Assembly (NCBI RefSeq): GCF_010015475.1
Contig: NZ_SSNI01000009.1
Location: 124,001-188,000, forward strand
Source: Pontibacter pamirensis
GTDB taxonomy: Bacteria; Bacteroidota; Bacteroidia; Cytophagales; Hymenobacteraceae
Direction: 5' to 3'
DNA length: 64,000 nucleotides
The notes beneath the pieces were generated by a model. That model was given only the letters and a program-made list of their open reading frames with translations. It made no database searches and was not told where the DNA came from. This document shows positions 26,954 through 35,245 of the stretch, one piece after another. The position numbers and the translations under genes were made by a program. The first letter of the stretch is position 1; the number at the start of each line of letters is the position of its first letter.

Positions 26954-27772
26954 TCAGTAGAACAAGTAATTGAAGGGTTTTATACTTATTCCTAATCGGA
27001 GCATGTTGGTTTTTTCCTGGTAGTCAATCAGGCTTTCGGCGTACCCATGATACCATTGTAAGGTGATAAATGCATTTCCGGAATTGGTAGGTCTATAGTT
27101 TAGCTGTGCCTGTATGTTTCCATTCCAGCCACGAGCGCCCTTCCTGCCCAGAACATCCAGGATTAACTTTTCCTTTTTAATTTCTAATATATACATGGCC
27201 TGTGTGTAGCCAACATAGTCTATCAGGTCCGGATTATCTGTCATGTAAAAGAAAGGGAGCCATGCCTTAAACTGTACAATAGATTTAGGAGTAATGAGCA
27301 TAGTATAGCTGCCAGAGACATAATTCCAGCTTCTGGACAGTGTGCTGTCCAGGCCATTCGACTCATGCTCTATCTGAAGCGCCAATGACCCTAGCAGTTC
27401 TCCATTTCTAAAAAGAAGTTTGCCTAAGCCTAAGCCAGGATTAAAATTTATCTCATTAAATGGGCTGGACCATGAATAGATATTCCAGAAAGCTTTTTGT
27501 GTATAGGTCAGAAACAGGTATGAATTCCAAGGTAGGCTCGCACCGGTGAGCCGGTGCTTAAAGCTAATCTGATACTTTACGTCCGAATTTTCACCTGTCG
27601 GCACCTCCGTTGGTGTGGTTCCGGTTACAATATAGTTGTCTTTGTAAATAGTGAATGCAGGCGTTAATTTTAGTATCTGCGTGGCCGAATCTCTGCTGAT
27701 TCGCTGCCCATACCCTGTTCTGGCTGAAAGGATAACAATAAGAAGGCATAGGAACCTCATGTATTTTATCAT
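26954..27772 (-). CDS. pldA: Outer-membrane phospholipase A (OMPLA)
   Basis: An outer-membrane beta-barrel that hydrolyses phospholipids at the outer leaflet. A signal peptide (about 1-22) precedes the barrel. YTQKAFWNIYSWSSPFNEIN (about 90-109) matches the conserved OMPLA segment. EHESNGLDSTLSRSWN holds the H-x-S catalytic pair and the downstream asparagine, corresponding to the His142/Ser144/Asn156 triad known from Escherichia coli PldA. The length is 272 residues. It is encoded alone. Confidence 0.9.
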   Translation of the reverse strand: MIKYMRFLCLLIVILSARTGYGQRISRDSATQILKLTPAFTIYKDNYIVTGTTPTEVPTGENSDVKYQISFKHRLTGASLPWNSYLFLTYTQKAFWNIYSWSSPFNEINFNPGLGLGKLLFRNGELLGSLALQIEHESNGLDSTLSRSWNYVSGSYTMLITPKSIVQFKAWLPFFYMTDNPDLIDYVGYTQAMYILEIKKEKLILDVLGRKGARGWNGNIQAQLNYRPTNSGNAFITLQWYHGYAESLIDYQEKTNMLRLGISIKPFNYLFY

Positions 27773-28267
27773 GCTGCTGTTAAGTTGGGATTACTGCCCT
27801 GATAGCTAACTAATGCTTAGGTTTTATAATAGAGGGTGTCTGCTGCTTTGTAGATACTCTGCCGTTACTTTAAAGTTGCAGAGATAAAGCTTTCCTGTTT
27901 TGAAGAGTACATATAGATTCATGCGTGATGAGAAAAGCGTCTGTGGCAGATGAGTTAAAATTAGGCTTCTTGCGAATTAATATAAATACGCGCCACCTTT
28001 GTCGTTAAAATTTATTAATTTAATATTCTGAATATTAAACTTCAGGGGAGCTTCTGGTAAAAACATGGCACCGCGTGTTCATGGCAGTGATCTGGTTAAC
28101 CTTAGGAATCTAAAAATAGGGCCAGAATTGTTACGCCTTCCGAACTTCAACAGCGATGCTGCCTGAATGATAGCCTGAAACTAAACTGTATGAGAAGAGG
28201 AAACATGCACTTTAAACTTTAGCTTTGAAGGGTTAATAATAAATCTTCTGAACCTAGTAAATTTAAC
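27773..28267. other. Divergent intergenic region pldA / cytosine deaminase
   Basis: Nearly 500 bp with no credible gene. It ends with the TAGCTTTG promoter element listed separately. A 33-codon ATG frame near 28065 is probably chance. Confidence 0.4.
28220..28227 (+). promoter_or_regulatory. -7 promoter element for the cytosine deaminase gene
   Basis: TAGCTTTG matches TAnnTTTG exactly, 40 bp before the ATG at 28268. No obvious -33 box is seen. Confidence 0.45.
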
Positions 28268-28705
28268 ATGGACGAATTTTTAAAAGTTGCTTTTGATGAG
28301 GCGCAGAAGGGGTATGCTGAAGGCGGTATTCCTATCGGCTCGGTACTAGTGCATCAGGGCAGAATTATCGGCAAAGGCCATAATAAGCGTGTTCAGAATG
28401 GCAGTGTGGTGTTGCACGGAGAAATGGATGCTCTTGAGAATGCCGGCCGGCAGCCTGCTTCTGTTTATAAAGAATGCACCATCTATACAACACTTTCCCC
28501 GTGCTCTATGTGCTCAGGTACCATACTCTTATATGGCATCCCTAAAGTGGTGATAGGAGAAAACAAGACATTTTTGGGAGAGGAAGATTTGTTACGTTCA
28601 AAAGGAGTAGAAGTGGTTGTCGTGGATGATGGTGCCTGCCTTGATCTCATGCAAAAGTTTATAAATGAAAAGCCTGCCCTCTGGAATGAGGACATTGGGG
28701 TATAA
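28268..28705 (+). CDS. Fungal-type (FCY1-like) cytosine deaminase, CDA fold
   Basis: A zinc nucleoside/base deaminase of 145 residues. Zinc site and catalytic residues are visible: LHGEMDALEN (His50, Glu52) and SPCSMCSG (Cys79, Cys82). Several segments closely match the yeast cytosine deaminase FCY1 as I remember it: GGIPIG, KGHN, TTLSPC.MC, YGIPKVVIGEN, VVVVDD and the C-terminal W.EDIG. The aspartate of that tail (Asp142) and the asparagine of GHN (Asn39) correspond to cytosine-contacting residues in yeast. Cytosine or a related base is therefore the likely substrate. This differs from the metal-dependent amidohydrolase CodA usual in bacteria. Confidence 0.85.
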   Translation: MDEFLKVAFDEAQKGYAEGGIPIGSVLVHQGRIIGKGHNKRVQNGSVVLHGEMDALENAGRQPASVYKECTIYTTLSPCSMCSGTILLYGIPKVVIGENKTFLGEEDLLRSKGVEVVVVDDGACLDLMQKFINEKPALWNEDIGV

Positions 28706-28850
28706 CAAATCACATAAAGAACCATCTAATGCAGGGAGGCACGTAGTTTGCTCTTGTATGAAAGCGCCGATGGTAAGTTGTCTGTTTCAGTGGCTATTTT
28801 AAAAAACCTCTGTCCTGAAAACAAATCGCTGCTCTTTAAGTGGATTATTC

Positions 28851-28858
28851 TATATTTG
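28851..28858 (+). promoter_or_regulatory. -7 promoter element upstream of the thioesterase gene
   Basis: TATATTTG matches TAnnTTTG exactly, about 118 bp before the ATG at 28976. It lies inside the upstream extension of the reading frame and supports the short start. Confidence 0.35.
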
Positions 28859-28975
28859 GCGTGCAATGCAGGTAATGACAGAATAGGCATTTTTTGCGCA
28901 AAGCAGTATGAAAATAGAACAGGATGCTTTGGGCTCTTTAATGGTATTTCAAGTACGAATATAATAGCTAATACA

Positions 28976-29413
28976 ATGAACAATGTTTACGAAGGTAAAG
29001 TAATGTGGTCTCACCTGGATGTTAATATGCACATGCGCCATTCAGCTTATGCTGACTTTGCCGCACAAGCCCGTATATCCGTCCTAGACAGCCTCGGCCT
29101 CGACTTCAAAACCTTTCAGGACCTGAAGGTAGGACCCATACTTTTTCGTGAAGAGCTTGTTTACCTGCGTGAGGTAGGAATTAATGAAAGAATAAAGGTA
29201 ACCATAGAGTTAACCAAGAGCCGTCCTGATGGGTCCCGCTGGTCCATACGCCACATTGTATATCGGGAGGATGGCGTTAGGGCTGCCGTGGTTACTGTGG
29301 ATGGTGCCTGGTTAGACGTAGAGAAGCGCAAGCTGACAGTGCTTCCAGCAGATCTTGTTGAAAAATTTGCAACCCTGCCAAAAAGCATCGACTTCGAGGA
29401 AATACGTGCTTAA
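28976..29413 (+). CDS. Hotdog-fold acyl-CoA thioesterase (4HBT family)
   Basis: The 145-residue protein begins NNVYEGKVMWSHLDVNMHMR, followed by HSAYADFAAQARISVLDSLG, the typical hotdog N-terminal strand and helix with the MW.HLD.N.HMR signature. It probably hydrolyses an acyl-CoA or acyl-ACP thioester. The frame is open back to a TTG at 28748, but those 76 residues do not look like protein and a promoter element lies within them, so the ATG at 28976 is preferred. Confidence 0.85.
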   Translation: MNNVYEGKVMWSHLDVNMHMRHSAYADFAAQARISVLDSLGLDFKTFQDLKVGPILFREELVYLREVGINERIKVTIELTKSRPDGSRWSIRHIVYREDGVRAAVVTVDGAWLDVEKRKLTVLPADLVEKFATLPKSIDFEEIRA

Positions 29414-29500
29414 AAGCGGTCTGCACGCACGAGGTTTAAGAGTAGTGTGATACTTTCTGTTCTTCCAGACAAAATACAGCATGCTCTAAAGCAGCGGTAG

Positions 29501-30238
29501 TTGCTTTTTGCTACTGCATATACACAAGCCTCTCAAGATATGTTGGGCAATGTAGTTATACTTTTTGCTTTCTGGGGGCTGCTGCGGCTCGAGCATAAAA
29601 GCCTCGCCGTATTAGGGCTGAGGCCTTCGCTTTTAAGGGTGCTGCAGTTGCTGCTGGGCTTTCTGGCTACGCTGTGTCTGGCCGTAATATTAAGTTATCT
29701 CCTGTCTTTTATAGCCAACTTTAGTTGGGAGCCTGCCCCTGACACAGGAAGTGGATTTTTATTTGAGGGCCTGTACAGCACCTTCCAGTCTGTTTTATTC
29801 GAGGAACTGCTTTTCAGGGGATACTTCCTATATAAAACCATTACGTTGGTGGGGGAGAAAAAGGCAAATCTTGCTAGTGCAGCTGCATTTGGTATTTACC
29901 ATTGGTTTACCTTCGGAGTATTGGGTAACCCTGTTATGATGATTTGGGTGTTTGTGAACACCGGCCTTTGGGGACTTATGTTTGCCTATGCCTACTCGAG
30001 AACGGGTTCACTGGCTTTTCCAATTGGTTTGCACTGGGGCTGGAATTTTATTGATCAAATCATCTTTAACAAAGAGGGTGGCAGCCTGTTCTCATCGGTG
30101 ACGTCGGTACACACCCGCTACCTGAGTAATTTAGAAAGCATGTTTTACCTTCAGCTGCCGGTCCTGGCGTTCGCCGTGCTCCTTATCGTGCTTCTCACGC
30201 AGCAGGCTCGTCCAGTTAGGTTTTCACGCCATTCCTAA
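29501..30238 (+). CDS. CPBP-family intramembrane metalloprotease (Abi/CAAX-like)
   Basis: A polytopic protein of up to 245 residues. It carries the CPBP/Abi glutamate motif FEELLFRGYFLYK, FGIYHWFTFG, and HWGWNFID near the C-terminus, which supply the putative metal ligands. Bacterial members act in bacteriocin self-immunity, peptide processing or as scaffolds; the substrate is unknown. The first codon is a TTG at 29501. The first in-frame ATG is at 29540 (232 residues) and is equally possible. Confidence 0.85.
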   Translation: MLFATAYTQASQDMLGNVVILFAFWGLLRLEHKSLAVLGLRPSLLRVLQLLLGFLATLCLAVILSYLLSFIANFSWEPAPDTGSGFLFEGLYSTFQSVLFEELLFRGYFLYKTITLVGEKKANLASAAAFGIYHWFTFGVLGNPVMMIWVFVNTGLWGLMFAYAYSRTGSLAFPIGLHWGWNFIDQIIFNKEGGSLFSSVTSVHTRYLSNLESMFYLQLPVLAFAVLLIVLLTQQARPVRFSRHS

Positions 30239-30279
30239 ATCATACCAGCCTAGCCTAGCCTTAGCCCTGTACTGGTAAA

Positions 30280-30330
30280 GAAAAAAGGCAGCACAGCCCG
30301 CTTCTGCAGTTAGATAGCGGGCTGTGCCGT
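30280..30330. terminator. Bidirectional intrinsic terminator
   Basis: GCACAGCCCGCT (30291-30302) pairs perfectly with AGCGGGCTGTGC (30316-30327). On the minus strand it is followed by TGCCTTTTTTC, ending the DUF4126 gene. On the plus strand it follows the CPBP gene. Confidence 0.8.
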
Positions 30331-30350
30331 TCTTCTGTACAATAGCTGTG

Positions 30351-30821
30351 TTACATTTGAGCTGCTTTTATACCACTAGCGATGACAAGCGCATCTTCCA
30401 GTGCGCCATATATTGGGTCGGCCAGGCTGGTTTTCTCGCAAAGGGTTTTTCTAAGGTAAAAGCTGCCGTAGGTGGCCGCAATGGCTGCCGCTGCACCAAT
30501 TGCAGCTCCTTCTACCGCCTTTTTATGATTTATTAAATATATAGCTGCGCCTGCCACTGCTCCTGTAGCACTCCGCATGATCAGGGAAGGCAGTTCTATT
30601 CTATCAGGCACACCCGGCACTTTGTCTCCCACCAGTTCACTGGCTGCTAACCCTTTCAAAACCATGGCTACCGTGCTGTTTCCTAAAAAACGTAAAGGAG
30701 TGTTTTGAAGAGGAGAGTTCTCATCTTGACTCACAAAGTGACTGATTAGTGTAGGGGCCGCTAATGAGCGCATGCCAGCGAGGGCACCGAATGCTAGGGT
30801 TTTATAAAGTGTGTTGTTCAT
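30351..30821 (-). CDS. DUF4126 family membrane protein
   Basis: The 156-residue protein has glycine/alanine-rich hydrophobic helices. It has the family start pattern AFGALAGMRSLAAPTLISH, a middle DKVPGVPDRIELPSLIMRS, and a GAVAGAAIY segment. The function of this family is not known. It is encoded alone and ends in a strong terminator shared with the convergent CPBP gene. Confidence 0.75.
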   Translation of the reverse strand: MNNTLYKTLAFGALAGMRSLAAPTLISHFVSQDENSPLQNTPLRFLGNSTVAMVLKGLAASELVGDKVPGVPDRIELPSLIMRSATGAVAGAAIYLINHKKAVEGAAIGAAAAIAATYGSFYLRKTLCEKTSLADPIYGALEDALVIASGIKAAQM

Positions 30822-31135
30822 AGCTTTTGTTTTTAAGCCTTTACGCAGGGTATCTGATTGCAGCTAAAAAACTGACGAAGATGTTCCATAATTGGTTTTG
30901 CAGCAATTGTGGTTCAGCCTTTACTTCTTTAAAAGGTAAGAGCAATGCAAAGCTACGGCAATGCGTCTTTCCTTCGTGTATACAATAAAATTTTATCCTC
31001 TCGCTGACATTTAAATCTTTTTCAGTGTTAATATGTAATTTATGTAACTAATTTTTTAACTTATACAGTATTTTCTGATAAGGAATGCAATTTAGTTCAG
31101 TGAGATGTTAAAACTCAGCAGATGAATGTACACCT
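30822..31135. other. Divergent AT-rich intergenic region
   Basis: About 310 bp, strongly AT-rich near 31010-31080, probably carrying the promoter of the transporter-HEAT gene. No gene or repeat is seen. Confidence 0.35.
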
Positions 31136-33877
31136 ATGTATAAGCGGATTAATTTGCTTCTAAACATAAAGCCAAGCGAAGCGCGGCTTGTAGGGCACCT
31201 TTTTATCGTGCAGTACTTTATGGGTGTGGCCACTGCTTTTTTGTTTACAAGTTCGCTCACGCTCATTCTCTCTTCTTACCCTGTTGCCATATTCCCGAAA
31301 ATTTATATCCTGGCAGCGGTTCTTTTATTTATAGCCAACCTGATTTATGCCAGGCTGGAGGCACGCATGTCGTCTAAAAAGCTGCTGCAGGTGATAACCA
31401 TCTTTTCTGCCACTTCTGTCTGGCTTTACTGGCTCTGCCTGACCTTTTTTACAATTGAGTGGATGCCGCCGTTATTGGGTGCCTGGAATGTGGTGGTATA
31501 CATGCTGGTGGGCTATGCTTTCTGGGGAATGACCGCTATTATGTTTAATGTGCGGGAGAGCAAGCGCCTGTTTTCCATTGTTGGAGCTGGCGACATACCC
31601 GCTAAAATGTTGGGTTATTTCTCCGTAACAGCGCTTGTGCCGCTAATCGGGGTGGTTAACCTGTTGTGGGTTTCTGTTGTCGCTTTCGCTGTGGCGTACG
31701 TACTCCTGCAAAGGTACATCTCTGAAGAAAAGGTAAATGGGGAGCATGACAATACGCATCATTCAGCAGCACCCCCGAAGCATAAAAGCCAATCTATTAT
31801 AAGTCGCTACTTTCATAACCGACTTATTTTCAACATTGCCCTGTGGTCGTTGCTAGCTTATACTATTTACGCTATCATAGACTTTACTTTCCTGGAAGAA
31901 ATCAAGCTGAAGTACAGCGCAAATGATCATGAACTGGCCACCTTTGTTGCTGTTTTCTTTGCATTAGGCAGGTTAATCGCAATTGGTATCAAACTGGTTT
32001 TCAGCAGCAGGGTAATTGCGCGGCTAGGCGTGACGAACTGTCTGCTGATTGCGCCCTTGCTGTTACTGGCTATTAACGGTTTCATTATTATATCCGGAGA
32101 GGGCTTAACAACTCACTTGTATGTTTTTGGGGTAATGGTGTTGCTGTCTGAAATTTTACGTTCTACACTGCAGGAGCCGGTTTTTTTCGTCCTGTTTCAG
32201 CCGCTCCACCCGCATAGCCGCCTGAAGGGACATTTAATTGCGAAAGGCTACACCTTGCCATTCGCGCTAATGGGTGTCGGTGTTTTTCTGACCGTGTACC
32301 TGCAGTACCACAGCGGTTTGGATATAACCTTAGTGTCAAGGCTGCTCTTTGTGTTGCTGCTGGTTTGGGCTGCAAGTGTTTTTCTGATTCGTAAGTCTTA
32401 TATGCGTACTCTGATCAACGTTATCAAGCGTGGCTACTTTACAGGCTCAGAGCTGTTCCTGAACGACGAGTCAGTGACAGAGGTACTGGTGAAGAAAGCA
32501 CGTAGCAATAAGCCACAAAAAGCCATTCATGCCCTTCATCTCCTGGAAAAATCCGGTTATAAGGATATCAACACGCTGTTGTTCGGGCAGCTGCATAGTA
32601 AGTCCTGTGAAGTGAAAGAGTATGTAGTTTCCCGAATTATGGAGAACAGACTGGCAGAAGCTCTGCCGCTGCTCAAGAGTCGCCTGCGAGCGAATTTCGA
32701 CCCAGCCATAAAGCCTCATTTAATGAAGGCACTTTATTACCTCGACACACAAAACCTAGCGAGTCAGTCAGCTTCAATACAAGACCTGGACAAGGCCTGT
32801 AAGAAAGCAGCCATTGTTGGTCTTCTGTACCGTAACCAAGTGGAGGCAGATGCTGTTGTAGCAGAGGAAATGTTGAAGATGGTAAACAGCCGAAATGAAG
32901 AAGATAAGCTTGTTGCTATAGAAATTATTACTGAAACCAGGCGGAGTGATTATGAGCAGGTGTTGGAGACTTTTCTACAGGATGAAGCACCAGCGGTCTA
33001 TAAAAAAGCTATCGAGGCAGTGGGGGAGGTGAAAGACTTTGCCTTATTGGAGCAAACGGTGCAGGTGGCGTTAGAGAAAAAAGCCCTGTTCCCGCTTCAG
33101 AAAGCCTTGGTGCACTTCGGGGATTCAGTTTTTGCGACTCTATATATCCTTGACAAGCTATATCCGGAGGCAATAACGAGCTTGCTCATCAAAGTTGCCG
33201 GTAAAATGAGGGGCGGGTATTCTATTGCCTTTTTAGAGCGGATGCTGAAGGAGGAAACGGGCTTTACTGCAGCAGTAGTGGATGCTCTCTGGCAGCAGAA
33301 AGCAATTGTGTCTGCTGAGTCGCAGCTTCTTCTTAGAAGCTGGACCCAGGTAAAGCTGGAACAGAGCCTGCTGAAGGCTACCTACTACCTGCATCTGGTA
33401 TCCGATGAAGTTGTTGCACCACTACAGGATGCTGTATGTTCTGAGATTCATCAGGACATACAGATGCACTTCAAAAGTTTGTCGCTGCTCTATGACCGAT
33501 CGCAGATTGAGCGTGTCATGGAGCTTTATAATGTTGGTGATGCCTCTAAAGTTTATAACGCCATCGAAATGCTGGAACTGCTTATCCCGCAGAAGTACTT
33601 TAACGGCATAAACACGTTAATTGAGTTGGAGCAGGATATTCGTAAAGGCCAGGTGGTGCCGCCGCACACGAAAGAGATGCCCGCCAGTGTCATTATTGAG
33701 GAAATTCTCCTGGAGAACAAGGCTGGGTTTAACTCATGGACTATGTCTGTTGCCTGTTATATGATACCGAGGCTTCAGGAAAAGGAATTTCCGAGGTACA
33801 TCTTGGATAAAAAAGCCGGCAAAGTTGACAACCTGTTTGAGGAGACCAGGGAATATGTTTTATCGATGCTTAACTAA
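31136..33877 (+). CDS. Nucleotide-transporter/MFS-like membrane domain fused to HEAT repeats
   Basis: The 913-residue protein has two parts. Residues about 15-420 form 10-12 hydrophobic helices of major-facilitator or ATP/ADP-translocase (TLC) type. Residues about 440-820 are soluble alpha-helical repeats of HEAT type (for example IHALHLLEKSGYKDINTLLF and VVSRIMENRLAEALPLLKSR). I recall relatives in Bacteroidota and spirochaetes carrying a third, cyclic-nucleotide-binding domain at the C-terminus. Here that domain is a separate gene 8 bp downstream. The transported substrate is unknown; regulation of the membrane part by cNMP through the HEAT arm is an inference. Confidence 0.7.
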   Translation: MYKRINLLLNIKPSEARLVGHLFIVQYFMGVATAFLFTSSLTLILSSYPVAIFPKIYILAAVLLFIANLIYARLEARMSSKKLLQVITIFSATSVWLYWLCLTFFTIEWMPPLLGAWNVVVYMLVGYAFWGMTAIMFNVRESKRLFSIVGAGDIPAKMLGYFSVTALVPLIGVVNLLWVSVVAFAVAYVLLQRYISEEKVNGEHDNTHHSAAPPKHKSQSIISRYFHNRLIFNIALWSLLAYTIYAIIDFTFLEEIKLKYSANDHELATFVAVFFALGRLIAIGIKLVFSSRVIARLGVTNCLLIAPLLLLAINGFIIISGEGLTTHLYVFGVMVLLSEILRSTLQEPVFFVLFQPLHPHSRLKGHLIAKGYTLPFALMGVGVFLTVYLQYHSGLDITLVSRLLFVLLLVWAASVFLIRKSYMRTLINVIKRGYFTGSELFLNDESVTEVLVKKARSNKPQKAIHALHLLEKSGYKDINTLLFGQLHSKSCEVKEYVVSRIMENRLAEALPLLKSRLRANFDPAIKPHLMKALYYLDTQNLASQSASIQDLDKACKKAAIVGLLYRNQVEADAVVAEEMLKMVNSRNEEDKLVAIEIITETRRSDYEQVLETFLQDEAPAVYKKAIEAVGEVKDFALLEQTVQVALEKKALFPLQKALVHFGDSVFATLYILDKLYPEAITSLLIKVAGKMRGGYSIAFLERMLKEETGFTAAVVDALWQQKAIVSAESQLLLRSWTQVKLEQSLLKATYYLHLVSDEVVAPLQDAVCSEIHQDIQMHFKSLSLLYDRSQIERVMELYNVGDASKVYNAIEMLELLIPQKYFNGINTLIELEQDIRKGQVVPPHTKEMPASVIIEEILLENKAGFNSWTMSVACYMIPRLQEKEFPRYILDKKAGKVDNLFEETREYVLSMLN

Positions 33878-33885
33878 GAATAAAG

Positions 33886-34344
33886 ATGTTGTTGATAGAG
33901 AAAGTATTGATCCTCCGTTCATCAGAGATATTCAGGAATACACCAGAACAGGATTTGATAGGCTTAGCTGGCATACTGGAGGAAGTTTACTTGGAGGCTG
34001 ATGAGAACCTGTTTCGAAAAGGCGACAAGGGCAATTGCATGTATTTTATATATAAGGGCAGGGTGCGCATACATGACGACAACCACACCTTGGCCATACT
34101 GGATAAAAATGAAATTGTAGGGGAACTCTCTGTGCTGGACGCTGAAAAACGATCTGCGAGTGCCACTACTGAAGAAGAAACCGTCCTCCTGAAACTGGAG
34201 CAGGAGCCCTTTTATGAAGTGTTGATGGATAATGCAGAAATTCTGAAGGGGATTTTAAAGACACTCTGCAGGCGCCTGCGCATAATGGACGACAAAAGCG
34301 TTACCCACCACAAATCTAACTTAACAAGCCTTCCGTCTCTTTGA
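33886..34344 (+). CDS. Cyclic-nucleotide-binding domain protein
   Basis: The 152-residue protein consists of one cNMP-binding domain. It has FRKGDKGNCMYFIYKGRVRI, then GELSVLDAEKRSASATTEEE. This corresponds to the phosphate-binding cassette, with the conserved Glu and an arginine (KRSAS) where ligand-binding members have it. No DNA-binding domain follows. It starts 8 bp after the transporter-HEAT gene in another frame, so the two are almost certainly cotranscribed and probably interact. Its 3' end overlaps the convergent HD gene by 29 bp. Confidence 0.85.
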   Translation: MLLIEKVLILRSSEIFRNTPEQDLIGLAGILEEVYLEADENLFRKGDKGNCMYFIYKGRVRIHDDNHTLAILDKNEIVGELSVLDAEKRSASATTEEETVLLKLEQEPFYEVLMDNAEILKGILKTLCRRLRIMDDKSVTHHKSNLTSLPSL

Positions 34345-34909
34345 TGGATTGCAGGTAGTTTGATTTAACTTTCTGCCGCCTCTTCAGAGAAGTCTTGGTG
34401 AAGTACTGGTGGCTTTCCAGAAAACGTATCTGAAGCATGTTCCACTCTTTAAAGTTCGTGACGATGCCCTGCTCCAGAAATTCTTTGTAGAGGTTATTTC
34501 CTGTTTCAAAGAACCCTGGCCTCCCCAGGTAATCTAAATCAGCATCGCAAATAATCTGCTCCAGGTGATCCTGTGGCTTCTGCGGCACCTTCGTGGCACG
34601 TATCATATTACAGACTTTTTCTATCTGAGAGGCTGTAAAACCAAAGGCAGGCAACTCTTCAGTGGCTACAACACAGCTTCTTTCTTCATGGTCGTGATAA
34701 GCATATATAAAGCCTATATCATGATAAAGTACGCTCACCTTCAGAAGCAGCAGGTCTTCAGCATCTGTTATGCCTTCTTTTTTGGCTATCGCAACAGCTT
34801 GCTTTAATACATCCAGGGTGTGCGCAACATTATGGTATGTCAGTTTTTCAGACAAGCCTTTCTGTAGCTTGCCAATGACATGCTTCTGAATCTGAGGAAA
34901 TACATCCAT
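34316..34909 (-). CDS. HD-domain metal-dependent phosphohydrolase
   Basis: The 197-residue protein carries the HD signature: LTYHNVAHTLDVL (first His), VLYHDIGFI (His-Asp pair), then a downstream Asp in CDADLDYLGRPGFF. Such proteins hydrolyse phosphate esters, often nucleotides or cyclic nucleotides. Its neighbour on the other strand binds cyclic nucleotides, so a cNMP or nucleotide substrate is plausible but unproven. The start is the ATG at 34909; the frame extends to a GTG at 34966. Confidence 0.8.
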   Translation of the reverse strand: MDVFPQIQKHVIGKLQKGLSEKLTYHNVAHTLDVLKQAVAIAKKEGITDAEDLLLLKVSVLYHDIGFIYAYHDHEERSCVVATEELPAFGFTASQIEKVCNMIRATKVPQKPQDHLEQIICDADLDYLGRPGFFETGNNLYKEFLEQGIVTNFKEWNMLQIRFLESHQYFTKTSLKRRQKVKSNYLQSIKETEGLLS

Positions 34910-35245
34910 GGTTACAGTTAACTTAGCGGACTTCACTAAGCTAAATAAAATATGTTTGTTTAACACGAAACATGTAGTTTGCCAGTTTCTGATGAATCCG
35001 ATTACCTGTAGTACTACCCGCCACTTACCCGCTATTGGGAATGTTCAATTGGGGTTTTGTAATAGCTAAATGAATATAGGCAAAATAACGGTATCCCCAT
35101 TATCTTGCCTTAAATATTTTCATGCTCTTCAACTGTCTGTCTTCAACACTTTTCTTCGCTCAGCAAAGGATAGTGTTGAAGACAGACAACCGTATCTAAG
35201 CGATGCTTTCTGCTGTTTACATCTAACGATGCCAGCGCAAGGAGT
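34910..35245. other. Intergenic region with a long inverted repeat
   Basis: Between the HD gene and the 3' end of pullulanase, both on the minus strand. The only structure seen is the 17-bp inverted repeat listed separately. Confidence 0.4.
35134..35188. repeat. Perfect 17-bp inverted repeat
   Basis: TGTCTGTCTTCAACACT (35134-35150) is repeated in perfect inversion at 35172-35188, separated by 21 bases. It lies downstream of pulA, but no T-run follows on the minus strand, so it is not a standard intrinsic terminator. It may be an mRNA 3'-end stabiliser, a protein site or the relic of a small element. Confidence 0.6.

Noticed and set aside
28748..28975. N-terminal extension of the thioesterase frame from a TTG
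   Set aside because: The residues do not resemble the family and a TAnnTTTG element lies inside; the ATG at 28976 fits the hotdog N-terminus.
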